A stretch of DNA of 64,000 nt, taken from the NCBI RefSeq assembly GCF_003116585.1, contig NZ_QEHM01000009.1:124001-188000 (forward strand). The letters run 5' to 3'. Position 1 is the first letter of the stretch. Each line of letters starts with the position of its first letter. Below the pieces are notes generated by a model that was not told the origin of the DNA, made no database searches, and saw nothing but the letters and a program-made list of their open reading frames with translations. A program made the translations under genes and the position numbers. Of the stretch, positions 54,407-62,611 are shown piece by piece. Source of the DNA: Albibacillus kandeliae (GTDB lineage: Bacteria; Pseudomonadota; Alphaproteobacteria; Rhodobacterales; Rhodobacteraceae).

Positions 54407-56305
54407 TCAGGCCGTGGCTGCCATGCGGGACGGCCGAAAGGTGGCGTCAGAGCCGCTCTCGGCGTCCCTCAGGAAGGCATAGAAGGCGAGGTCGAATGCG
54501 TCGGGCTTGTTGAAGAACGGCGCATGCCGCCCGCCCATGATGTCCTGCGGCGCGCCCCGCCAGATGCTGCCGTAGTTCAGCCGAGCGATATAGCCGTGGT
54601 TCAGGAACGGATCGTCGCTGCCGTTCAGGATCGCGAAGGGAATGCGCCCCTCGGCCAGCATCCGCATCTGCCGCGGCCAGTCGATGATCGAGATCTTGGT
54701 CATCATGTAGACGCGGGCGCGCCCGTCGGTGCGCGGCAGGTTGCGGTGCATGAAGGCGCTGTCGGCCGAGATCGGCGCGGTGGCGCTGTTGCCGTAGTCG
54801 CGCGCCTCCTGACGCGAGAAGTACTGCTTGCCCGCCAGCACGAGGTGCGAGTCCGGGTTGTAGCCGTTGCCGAAGTCCTCCGGCACCACGGCCAGCGGCG
54901 GCGTCCCCGCAATGGCGAGCGCCGTCACCTCGACATTGCCGCGCGCCGCCAGTTCCAGCGCCACGTAACCGCCCAGCGACCAGCCGAAGACGGCGACCTT
55001 GTCGACACCGCAGTCGGCCAGCACCGCCTCGGCGATCTCGGCATAGGCGGCAACGTTGTAGGTGGTCTCCGGGTCGCCATTGCCCGACACGCCGTGCCCC
55101 GGCAGGTCGAAGGCGATCACGCGATGGGTGTCCGACATGCTGCGGAACTGCTTGTAGAAGGCCTCCTTGCAGGCCGAGTTGCCGTGGCAGAACAGCAGCG
55201 CGGGCTTCTCCGCCTCGCCGGTGTCGGCCACCGCGATCTCGGCAAAGCGGGTGCGGATCATCCGCTCCGTCGCCCCCGTCAGCGCCTCGCGCTCGGCCCG
55301 GCCCCGGTTGCGGCGCAGCCGCGCCAGAGTGCCGGTCCGCACATTGTCCACCGCCTCGCGGATCTCCTGGATCGCGGCCCAGAGCCCGCCGGGATAAAGC
55401 ACCACCACAAGGATGATGGCGACCGAGATGACGATGTTCTGCCATGCGCCAAAGCCCGAGAGCCATTCCGAGATCACCGAGATGCCGAAGGCGGCGATCA
55501 CCGGGCCCCAGATGGTCCCGGCACCGCCCATCAGCAGGATCGAGAGCAGCAGGGTCAGGAAACCCATGCCGAAGGCATCGGGCGAGGCGACCCGCAGGTA
55601 GGCCGCGTAGAAGGCCCCGGCCAGCCCGGTGAAGACGGCGCTTGCCATCAGCGTCAGCGCCCGGGTCCGCGCCTCGGAAATCCCGCGCGCAATGGCGTAA
55701 TACTTGTTGTCCTTCAGCGCCACGGTGGCACGCCCCAACCGCGAGCGGGTGACGAGGTAGAGGAACAGGATGTTCGCCGCCAGCAGCCCCAGCCCGACAA
55801 AGTAGTAGCCGATCCGCCCGTCGCCGGAGAGCCGGTAGCCGTTGATCGTCAGCGTCGGCAGGGTGACCATGCCGCTGGTGCCCCCGGTCACCGAAGAGGC
55901 CGAGATCACGATCAGGTAAAGCAGTTGCGAGAAGGCGATGGTCACGAGGATCACGTAGATCCCGTCAAGCCGCAGCACCGGGATCGAGATCAGCAGCGCC
56001 ACGAAGGCCGAAGTGAAGCCGCCCGCCAGAATGGCGAGCCAGGGTGAGACGCCAAGCGTCTTGGCCAGGATGGCATAGGTGTAGATGCCCACCGCAAACA
56101 GCGCGACATGGGCGAAGTTGAACAGCCCACCAAAGCCCAGCGAGAAATCCCAGCTGGTGGCCACGATGGCAAAGACGAAGGCCAGGATCATCACGTGCCG
56201 GAAGTAGGTCGCCTCGAACACGAAGGGATAGGCGACCAGCGCCACGACCGCGAGCAGCAGCGGCCACAGACCCTGGGTCTTCTGGAGGGGAGGGTCGTAA
56301 CGCAT
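54407..56305 (-). CDS. LivM permease fused to a C-terminal alpha/beta-hydrolase
   Basis: One open frame of 632 residues. Residues 1-315 are a complete LivM-type permease with about ten membrane segments (GGLFNFAHVALFAVG near 59-73; GGAGTIWGPVIAAFG near 260-274). Residues 316-355 are a basic linker. Residues 356-632 are an alpha/beta-hydrolase with oxyanion H374-G375, nucleophile S443 (GWSLG), acid D564 or D565, and H594. There is no frameshift and codon usage looks uniform. The hydrolase should be cytoplasmic, at the exit of the transporter. The start overlaps the livH stop by one base. It is the last gene of the operon. Confidence 0.93.
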   Translation of the reverse strand: MRYDPPLQKTQGLWPLLLAVVALVAYPFVFEATYFRHVMILAFVFAIVATSWDFSLGFGGLFNFAHVALFAVGIYTYAILAKTLGVSPWLAILAGGFTSAFVALLISIPVLRLDGIYVILVTIAFSQLLYLIVISASSVTGGTSGMVTLPTLTINGYRLSGDGRIGYYFVGLGLLAANILFLYLVTRSRLGRATVALKDNKYYAIARGISEARTRALTLMASAVFTGLAGAFYAAYLRVASPDAFGMGFLTLLLSILLMGGAGTIWGPVIAAFGISVISEWLSGFGAWQNIVISVAIILVVVLYPGGLWAAIQEIREAVDNVRTGTLARLRRNRGRAEREALTGATERMIRTRFAEIAVADTGEAEKPALLFCHGNSACKEAFYKQFRSMSDTHRVIAFDLPGHGVSGNGDPETTYNVAAYAEIAEAVLADCGVDKVAVFGWSLGGYVALELAARGNVEVTALAIAGTPPLAVVPEDFGNGYNPDSHLVLAGKQYFSRQEARDYGNSATAPISADSAFMHRNLPRTDGRARVYMMTKISIIDWPRQMRMLAEGRIPFAILNGSDDPFLNHGYIARLNYGSIWRGAPQDIMGGRHAPFFNKPDAFDLAFYAFLRDAESGSDATFRPSRMAATA

Positions 56306-57192
56306 CAGAGGGTCCTTTGATACTTGCCGAACAGCCCCTCGGGCTTGACCAGCAGCACCACGATCATGGTGACGAAGAGAACGGCGGGCGCCCAGTAGAC
56401 GCCGAAGATGTAGGTCGAAAAGGCTTCGAGCAGTCCAATGATGAAGGCCGCGTAGATCGGGCTCGAAAACCGCGCCACGCCACCGAAGATCACCACCACC
56501 AGCGCCTTCATCAGCGGCTCGGACCCCATCGCCGGGTGCATGAAGCGGATGGTCCCGAGGAAGATGCCGGCCAGCCCGGCGGTCAGCGCCGACAGGCCAA
56601 AGGCGATGGCGTAGAGCTTGGGCACGTCGAGCCCGAGCAACTGCGCGGCCTCGCGGTTCTGGCTGACCGCCCGCATCGAGCGTCCGGGCCGCGAGTAGCG
56701 CAGGAACATCCCGATCCCCAGCAGGATCGCCAGCACGAGCACCAGCAGGAGGATCTCGGCCGTGGTCAGGTGCAGCCCGGCAAGGTCGACCTCGCCACGG
56801 GTCAGCGGCTCGATCTGCTTGGACCGGGGCCCCCAGATCAGCAGCAGACCGTTCTCGAGGATGGTGGAGCCCGCCAGCGTGGTGATCACCGCGATCAGCA
56901 CCACGTCGCTGCGCCGCTCGAAGGGTTTGACCAGCAGGAAGTGCAGGATGACGCCCACGAGGAACATCACCGCGCAGGTCAGCAGCACGGCGGGCAGCAT
57001 CGGCCAGCCGAGGGCGTCCGCGCTGGAGAACTGCCAGGCGACATAGGCCCCCAGCGCGATGAAGGCGCCGTGGGCGAAGTTGAAGATGCCGAGGGTGGTC
57101 CAGACCAGCGAAAGGCCGGTCGCCATCAGGGCGTAGAGGGCGCCGAGGATCAGTCCGCCCTTGATGATCGAGATGAGTGTGATCGGGTCCAT
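56305..57192 (-). CDS. Branched-chain-type ABC transporter permease LivH (operon 2)
   Basis: A 295-residue permease of about eight hydrophobic segments with LivH-type GIFNFAHGAFIALGAYVAW and GAHxxx-like GGVARFSSPIYAAF. The ATG at 57192 overlaps the livF stop by one base. A typical partner of LivM; here the LivM partner carries a fused hydrolase. Confidence 0.9.
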   Translation of the reverse strand: MDPITLISIIKGGLILGALYALMATGLSLVWTTLGIFNFAHGAFIALGAYVAWQFSSADALGWPMLPAVLLTCAVMFLVGVILHFLLVKPFERRSDVVLIAVITTLAGSTILENGLLLIWGPRSKQIEPLTRGEVDLAGLHLTTAEILLLVLVLAILLGIGMFLRYSRPGRSMRAVSQNREAAQLLGLDVPKLYAIAFGLSALTAGLAGIFLGTIRFMHPAMGSEPLMKALVVVIFGGVARFSSPIYAAFIIGLLEAFSTYIFGVYWAPAVLFVTMIVVLLVKPEGLFGKYQRTL

Positions 57193-57971
57193 CAGTGCCG
57201 CTCTCCGAAGAGCATGACCATCAGGGTCTCGTGGTCCGGCATCTCGTCGCGCGACATGCGGCCCGAGATGCGCCCGTGGTCGAAAAGGTAAAGGGTGTCG
57301 ATGATCTGTTCGAGGAAGGCGACGTCCTGGTCGATCAGGATGATCGGCAGCCCGGTCTTGCGGATCTCCAGGATCGCGCCGCAGAGCTCCTGCCGGATCT
57401 TCGGCGACAACCCCAGCGTGGGTTCGTCGAGGATCAGCATCCGGGGCGCCGCGATCAGCCCGGCGGCGATCGAGACCATCTGCCGTTCGCCCCCCGACAG
57501 GAAACGTATCTTGTGATCCCGGCGCTCGGCCACCCGCGGGAACAGCTGCTGCACCTCGGCCACGCTCCAGCCGCGGCGGCCCGAGGCCGCGCTGACCGCG
57601 ATCGACAGCGTTTCGGTCACCGTGAGCTCGGGAAACAGCAGGTTGCCCTGCTGAACGTGGATCAGCCCCGCGCGCGCGACCTTCTTGGGGTCCATCCGCC
57701 GCCGGGTCACCGCGTCGTAGTTGAAGTTCCGCCACTTCCGGCTGCCGCGCCGGCCCTCGCGGTTCATCCGCTCGCCGTCGAAGAAGATGTCGCCCTGCCA
57801 CGGGTCGATCAGCCCGCTCAGGGTGCGCAGCAGCGTCGTCTTGCCATGCCCGTTGGGCCCGAAGATGCCGATGCTCTCCGCCGCCGAGACCTGCAGGTCC
57901 ACGTGCTGGAAGATCTGCACCGGCTCGTATCCGCCCGAGAGATCCCGGACATCCAGCATCACCTCGCTCAT
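57192..57971 (-). CDS. Branched-chain-type ABC transporter ATPase LivF (operon 2)
   Basis: A 259-residue ATPase with Walker A GPNGHGKTTL, signature LSGGERQ, Walker B RMLILDEPT and a conserved D-loop. A 30-residue segment (about 75-105, REGRRGSRKWRNFNYD) is longer than in usual LivF proteins. The ATG at 57971 overlaps the livG stop by 4 bases. Confidence 0.9.
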   Translation of the reverse strand: MSEVMLDVRDLSGGYEPVQIFQHVDLQVSAAESIGIFGPNGHGKTTLLRTLSGLIDPWQGDIFFDGERMNREGRRGSRKWRNFNYDAVTRRRMDPKKVARAGLIHVQQGNLLFPELTVTETLSIAVSAASGRRGWSVAEVQQLFPRVAERRDHKIRFLSGGERQMVSIAAGLIAAPRMLILDEPTLGLSPKIRQELCGAILEIRKTGLPIILIDQDVAFLEQIIDTLYLFDHGRISGRMSRDEMPDHETLMVMLFGERH

Positions 57972-58702
57972 GCCTGCACCCCCAGGTAGGCTTCGGTCAC
58001 CACCGGGTCCGCGATGACCTCCTGCGGTATCCCGTTGGCGATCATCCGGCCCTGGTCCAGCACCATCAGCCGGTCCGACACGTCCATCAACAGCGCCAGC
58101 ACGTGTTCGATCAGGACGATGGTCACCCCGGCGCCGCGCACCGAGAGGATGATCTGCTTCATCCGGTCGATCTCGGGCCCGGTCAGGCTCGAGGCCGGTT
58201 CGTCCATCAGCAGGACACGGGGCTTCAGCGCCAGGGCGCTCGCGATCATCAGCTGCTTGCGATAGAACACCGGCAGCGCCCCGGCAGAGAGGTTGTGCAT
58301 CGTCGCCGGGAAGCCGACGAGGTCCAGCATCGCCTCGGCATCCCCGACCTGCTGGTCGAAGGCAAGGCGCGGGCTGCGGCTCTCGACAGCCACGAGAATG
58401 TTGTCGATGGCGCTGAGATTGCTGAACACGTTCTCGCGCTGAAAGGTGCGTGCGATCCCAGCAAGGGCGATGCCATGCGGCGAGAGCCCCTGCATCGGGC
58501 GGCCCTCCAGCTGCACGGTGCCGCCGGTGGCGGCAAAGGGCACCTTGGTGATGATGTTGAACAGCGTGCTCTTGCCGCTGCCGTTCGGTCCGGCCACGCC
58601 AAAGATCTGGCCGGCCTCGACATCGAAACTGACATGGTCGACGGCGGTCAGGCCGCCGAACCGCTTGGTGATCTCGCGGACGGAGAGGAGGGGGTCTGCC
58701 AT
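57968..58702 (-). CDS. Branched-chain-type ABC transporter ATPase LivG (operon 2), degenerate signature
   Basis: A 244-residue ATPase with intact Walker A GPNGSGKST, Q-loop (ARTFQREN), Walker B RVLLMDEP and H-loop IEHVLA. The signature region, usually LPYGQQ(K/R)xLEIARAL, reads LPVFYRKQLMIASAL, so the signature glycine is missing. One of the two ATP sites formed with LivF is therefore expected to be degenerate. It follows the binding-protein gene after a 65-base gap with a hairpin. Confidence 0.88.
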   Translation of the reverse strand: MADPLLSVREITKRFGGLTAVDHVSFDVEAGQIFGVAGPNGSGKSTLFNIITKVPFAATGGTVQLEGRPMQGLSPHGIALAGIARTFQRENVFSNLSAIDNILVAVESRSPRLAFDQQVGDAEAMLDLVGFPATMHNLSAGALPVFYRKQLMIASALALKPRVLLMDEPASSLTGPEIDRMKQIILSVRGAGVTIVLIEHVLALLMDVSDRLMVLDQGRMIANGIPQEVIADPVVTEAYLGVQA

Positions 58703-58720
58703 GCGGGGCTCGCAGCTTGG

Positions 58721-58757
58721 CCCCGCCGCGCACCGTCTTAATACGGGCGCGGCGGGG
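58721..58757 (-). other. Intercistronic hairpin between livK and livG (operon 2)
   Basis: Perfect 11-bp stem CCCCGCCGCGC / GCGCGGCGGGG with a 15-base loop, 11 bases after the binding-protein stop. Same place as the hairpin in operon 1. Confidence 0.6.
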
Positions 58758-58767
58758 GAGGGTTGGT

Positions 58768-60006
58768 TTACTTCGCGCTCATCCAGGGCGGGGTCTGGAA
58801 CGCGCCGGTGGCGTATTTCTCGGGCCCGACCATGATCCGGGCGCCATCGCGCAGCTGCCAGAAGGTCACCGGCATGTAGTCGTTCCCGGCCTTGGCCACG
58901 TGGGTTTCCGGTGTGAACTCGACCACCCCGGCGACGGTCTCCGCGGTGCTCGCACCGATGGCCTTGCCGATGGCGTCGTGATCGGTCGGATCACCGACCT
59001 CTTCCAGCGCCTTGAAGTACATGTTCGCCATCTCGTAGAGGCCGACCCCGTAGGCACCGGACTCCATGTCGAACTTGTCACGATAGGCCTGCATCAGCTC
59101 CTGCCCGCGCGGCCACTTGTCGGTGTCGAGCGGCCCGCCGATCAGGTTGTAGAGCACGCCGGTCGACTGCGCGCCGGTCAGGTCGACGAACTCGGGCACC
59201 GAGGGGGCGTACTGCAGGAACACGAGGCTGTTGGTCGGCGCTTCGAGGAACTGCTTCAGGAACAGGGCCGAGTTGCCGGGGATATAGTCGGTGTTCACCA
59301 CCAGGTCCGGCTGGGTCTCGGCCACCTTGGCCAGGATCACCTTCCAGTCGCTGACCTCGCCAAAGGGCACCATCTCGTCCACCACGATGTCCCAGCCGCC
59401 GGCGGCAAAGCTCGCCTTCATGCCTTCCGAGATCGTCTTGGAATAGGGGTTGTCCGACGAGATCATGGCGATCTTCTTGCCCGACAGGTCCACCTTGCCC
59501 GCGGCTTCGAGGCTCTCGACCATCGGCAGCACGTCGGTCTCGTAGCCCTTGAAGTCGGCGGTGTAGGACCAGCAGCAGTTGTAGTAGTCCGGGTCCTGGC
59601 TGACGATCGCCGCGAAGGCGGGCGAGGGGCCTGCGGCCATGTAGGGCATGTTCGCCTCGGCCATCAGGTCGACCTCGAACATCGAGAGGCTCGCATAGCC
59701 GGTCAGGATCACCTCGACCCCGTCGGTACCCAGCAGCCGCTCCACGGCGCTCGACACGTTGGCGGCCGAGTGGTCCTTCACGTCGGCCACTTCGACTTCA
59801 AAGGTGTAGCCGGCCACGCCGCCCTTGGCATTGGCCTCTTCCACGGCCCATTGCACGCCGCGCAGGAATTCCTCTCCGTCCGAGGCGGTGGCGCCGGTCA
59901 GCGGTGCCAGGACGCCGATCTTCACGACCTCCGCCTGCACAAGACCGGCCCCGAGGATCAGGGCGGCCGAAGCGGCGCCGATCCGGGTCGATAGTTTTTT
60001 CAGCAT
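58768..60006 (-). CDS. Branched-chain-type ABC transporter substrate-binding protein (operon 2)
   Basis: A 412-residue periplasmic binding protein. Signal peptide (IGAASAALILGAGLVQA, then EVVKIGVLAPLTGATA) and the type I periplasmic-binding fold. It shares the fold but little sequence with the operon 1 binding protein, so the ligand probably differs. First gene of the livKGFHM-hydrolase operon, divergent from the LuxR gene. Confidence 0.9.
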   Translation of the reverse strand: MLKKLSTRIGAASAALILGAGLVQAEVVKIGVLAPLTGATASDGEEFLRGVQWAVEEANAKGGVAGYTFEVEVADVKDHSAANVSSAVERLLGTDGVEVILTGYASLSMFEVDLMAEANMPYMAAGPSPAFAAIVSQDPDYYNCCWSYTADFKGYETDVLPMVESLEAAGKVDLSGKKIAMISSDNPYSKTISEGMKASFAAGGWDIVVDEMVPFGEVSDWKVILAKVAETQPDLVVNTDYIPGNSALFLKQFLEAPTNSLVFLQYAPSVPEFVDLTGAQSTGVLYNLIGGPLDTDKWPRGQELMQAYRDKFDMESGAYGVGLYEMANMYFKALEEVGDPTDHDAIGKAIGASTAETVAGVVEFTPETHVAKAGNDYMPVTFWQLRDGARIMVGPEKYATGAFQTPPWMSAK

Positions 60007-60163
60007 CTTGCAACTCCCAGGTTTTATGGGAGGGATTATCGCGGTCGGCCGGGGGCGGCGGTACTAGCAGATGTTGCAAAAAATTCACGCGAGGCGTTAG
60101 ATATCTGCCGGAACCGCCGCGCCGGACGGGCGTGCGGCGGTGGCGACGGTCGGGTCAACGGAT

Positions 60164-60889
60164 ATGGCGGCACTGGGGGAACTGGACTTTTCGGCACGGA
60201 CGCAGGGCGGCGTCCCGGGCGTGGCCATGTCCGACGTCGAAGGCTTCCTGCACCGCAACGGGTTGAAATACTTCAGTTTCGCCGTCACCCGCCGCGGCCT
60301 CGACAAGGCGGTGAACCCGACCATCGAGCTCAAGACCAACTACAAGGACGCCTGGGCCGACCGCTACCGCGAGCGCCGCTACGACCAGCTCGACCCGCTG
60401 GTCCAGCTCTCGCGCTCCGAAACGACTCCGATCATCTGGGGCTCGGATTCCTTCCTGCGACGGCTCGGCAAGCGGCAGTATCACTTCTTCATGGAAGCTC
60501 GCGAGTTCGAGGTCCGCTGCGGCGCCTCCTTCCCGATGCGGGCGGTCGACGGCACCGTCGGCCTCGTCACCTACACCAGCGACGAGGAGGACGTGCTGCT
60601 CGACGTGCTGAACGAACGCGGCCCGCAGCTGCTCGTCGCCGCCCACCAGATCGCTGACGGCTACGCCGCGACCGAGGCGGCGCCCGAGCCCGAGGGCAAC
60701 CCGCTCTCCCCCCGCGAGCGCGAGGCACTGATCTGGGTCGCCGAGGGCTGCACCAGCGAGGAGGTGGCGGAGCGCATGTTCATCACCACCTCGGCGGTGA
60801 ACTACCACCTCGGCAACGCGACCCGGAAACTGCGCGCCCGCAACCGTCACCACGCCGCGCTCACCGCGCTGAAACTGCGCTATATCTGA
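60164..60889 (+). CDS. LuxR-family regulator with autoinducer-binding domain (LuxR solo)
   Basis: About 241 residues: an autoinducer-binding domain (about 20-170) and a LuxR-type HTH (about 180-235, LSPREREALIWVAEG, then SEEVAERMFITTSAVNYH). The residues that contact acyl-homoserine lactone in TraR are present at the right spacing (W, Y+4, D+13, P+14, W+28, G later). No luxI homologue is in the window, so it would be a solo. Start ATG 60164 or GTG 60140. Divergent from the second importer operon. Confidence 0.88.
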   Translation: MAALGELDFSARTQGGVPGVAMSDVEGFLHRNGLKYFSFAVTRRGLDKAVNPTIELKTNYKDAWADRYRERRYDQLDPLVQLSRSETTPIIWGSDSFLRRLGKRQYHFFMEAREFEVRCGASFPMRAVDGTVGLVTYTSDEEDVLLDVLNERGPQLLVAAHQIADGYAATEAAPEPEGNPLSPREREALIWVAEGCTSEEVAERMFITTSAVNYHLGNATRKLRARNRHHAALTALKLRYI

Positions 60890-60934
60890 TCCCGCGACCT
60901 TGCGGCGCCGGACCTTTCCCTGCAGGCTGACCCC

Positions 60935-61783
60935 ATGACTGACGCTCCTCCTGATGCCGCCCTGCGCCGGGCCGTCCGCCCGGTGATCGCCTATCCCGAC
61001 GACACCCTGCCGCGTCCCGACCTCGCGCTCTACCGTCAGGCCCGGGCGGGCGCGATCAAGACCGGCGAGGTGCTGGTCCCGCCGCGCGACGCCGCCTGTT
61101 TCGAGGTGCCCGCCGGGCAGTTCTTCCGCATCACCTCGGTCGAGGGCCCGCAGGTCGGCGACCTCAATCTCTGGAACCGCGACGACCTGTCCGAGCGCTT
61201 CTACTCCGGCAAGACCCGCGCCCTGCACGGCACCCACCTCGTCACCGGCGACCGCATGTGGTCGAGCTTCCCGAGCCTCCGGCCGATGGCCACGATCACC
61301 GAGGATACCCTCGGCTGGTACGGTTTCGACGATGACGGCGGCTCGGTCCACGACGTGATCGGCACCCGCTGCGATCCCTATACCGGCGCGCTGCTCTCGG
61401 GCACGCAGTACCACCACTGCTGTCATTCGAACCTCACGCGCGCCCTGGCCGACCACACGGGCCTCGGCCTCGCGGCGGCAGAACTCCACGTGCACGACGT
61501 GCTGAACGTCTTCATGTGCACCGGCTTCACCCGGGACACCGGTCAGTATTTCATGAAGGCCAGCCCGGTCCGCCCCGGCGACTACCTCGAGTTCTTCGCC
61601 GAGATCGACCTCATCGGCGCGCTCAGCGCCTGTCCTGGCGGCGATTGCAGCGCCGAACATTCAAGCGACACCGCGGCCTGCTATCCGATGCTGGTGGAAA
61701 TCTTCGCGCCTGCGCCGGGCGCGCTCGGGGACTGGGCCTCGCCGCCCGTCAATAGCTATGACCGGAGCCACGGGCGCGGCTGA
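60935..61783 (+). CDS. DUF1989 (urea carboxylase-associated) family protein
   Basis: A 282-residue cytoplasmic protein with the DUF1989 pattern: QVGDLNLWNRDD, GTRCDPYTG, a HHCCH segment, HVHDVLNVFM, and SACPGGDCSA near the C-terminus, which together suggest metal binding. Related pairs of these proteins (CgdAB) accompany urea/guanidine carboxylase and deiminate carboxyguanidine. Only one copy is present here and no carboxylase is in the window, so the function is open. It is 45 bases after the LuxR gene on the same strand. Confidence 0.85.
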   Translation: MTDAPPDAALRRAVRPVIAYPDDTLPRPDLALYRQARAGAIKTGEVLVPPRDAACFEVPAGQFFRITSVEGPQVGDLNLWNRDDLSERFYSGKTRALHGTHLVTGDRMWSSFPSLRPMATITEDTLGWYGFDDDGGSVHDVIGTRCDPYTGALLSGTQYHHCCHSNLTRALADHTGLGLAAAELHVHDVLNVFMCTGFTRDTGQYFMKASPVRPGDYLEFFAEIDLIGALSACPGGDCSAEHSSDTAACYPMLVEIFAPAPGALGDWASPPVNSYDRSHGRG

Positions 61784-61814
61784 CCTTCTTTGGGTTGCAA
61801 GTATCCCGGGGGGT

Positions 61815-61835
61815 GCGGGGGGCAGCGCCCCCCGC
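61815..61835 (+). terminator. GC-rich hairpin after the DUF1989 gene
   Basis: Perfect 9-bp stem GCGGGGGGC / GCCCCCCGC with a 3-base loop, 32 bases after the stop. No T-run follows; it may act as a weak or rho-assisted terminator between convergent genes. Confidence 0.5.
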
Positions 61836-61891
61836 GTCGACCGTCTCGCCGTGGCGGTCCGGTCTTCAGTCTCTCCGCAAGCGGGGATGGC

Positions 61892-62596
61892 TCAGGCGAA
61901 CGCCGCCTCCAGCGCGATCTCGACCATGTCGCCGAAGCTGGTCTCGCGCTGGTCCGAAGGCAGCGCCTCGCCGGTCAGCAGGTGGTCCGACACGGTCAGC
62001 ACCGCCAGCGCCCGCCGCCGGTAGCGCGCGGCGAGGATGTAGAGCTCGGCCGCTTCCATCTCGACCCCGAGGATGCCGTGGCGGGTCATCTCGGTGTTCA
62101 GATCCGGCCGTTCGTCATAGAAGGTATCGGACGAATAGATCCCCCCCACATGCGTCGGGGTGCCCCTGGCCTCGGCGGCGGCGGCGGCGGCGCGCAGCAG
62201 CGACCAGTCGGCGGAGGGGGCGAAATTGAGTTCCCGAAAGATGCCGAGCGAGGGCGTGCTCATGGTGGTCGCCGTCATCGCGAGGATCACGTCCCGCACC
62301 TTGACCGCATCCTGCATCCCGCCGCACGACCCGATCCGGATCAGCGTCTTGGCGTCGTAGTCGCGGATCAGCTCGTTCACGTAGATCGAGAGCGAAGGCA
62401 TTCCCATGCCGCTGCCCTGGATGGTGACCCGGTTCCCCTTCCACGTGCCGGTGAAGCCCAGCATGCCGCGCACCTCGTTCACCAGGCGCACGTCCGTCAG
62501 GAAGGTTTCAGCCGCCCACCGGGCGCGATAAGGATCGCCGGGAAGCAGAACGGTTTCGGCGATATCGCCCGGCTTTGCGCCGATATGGACTGTCAT
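61892..62596 (-). CDS. deoD: Purine-nucleoside phosphorylase, DeoD type
   Basis: Phosphorolyses purine (deoxy)ribonucleosides. The 234 residues start [22 protein letters not shown] and include IYVNELI, the GSCGGM phosphate-binding stretch, and the conserved VEMEAAELY and [10 protein letters not shown] motifs with the catalytic aspartate. Length and motifs are those of hexameric bacterial DeoD. It is 15 bases downstream of the H-NS gene and may be co-transcribed with it. Confidence 0.96.
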   Translation of the reverse strand: MTVHIGAKPGDIAETVLLPGDPYRARWAAETFLTDVRLVNEVRGMLGFTGTWKGNRVTIQGSGMGMPSLSIYVNELIRDYDAKTLIRIGSCGGMQDAVKVRDVILAMTATTMSTPSLGIFRELNFAPSADWSLLRAAAAAAEARGTPTHVGGIYSSDTFYDERPDLNTEMTRHGILGVEMEAAELYILAARYRRRALAVLTVSDHLLTGEALPSDQRETSFGDMVEIALEAAFA

Positions 62597-62611
62597 GTCG
62601 CGGTGTCGTTC

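Noticed and set aside
60067-60108. GCAGAT / ATCTGC inverted repeat in the LuxR upstream region, considered as a lux-box
   Set aside because: The halves are 30 bases apart and do not fit the 20-bp lux-box layout. The central AGATATCT alone is too short to support an operator call.
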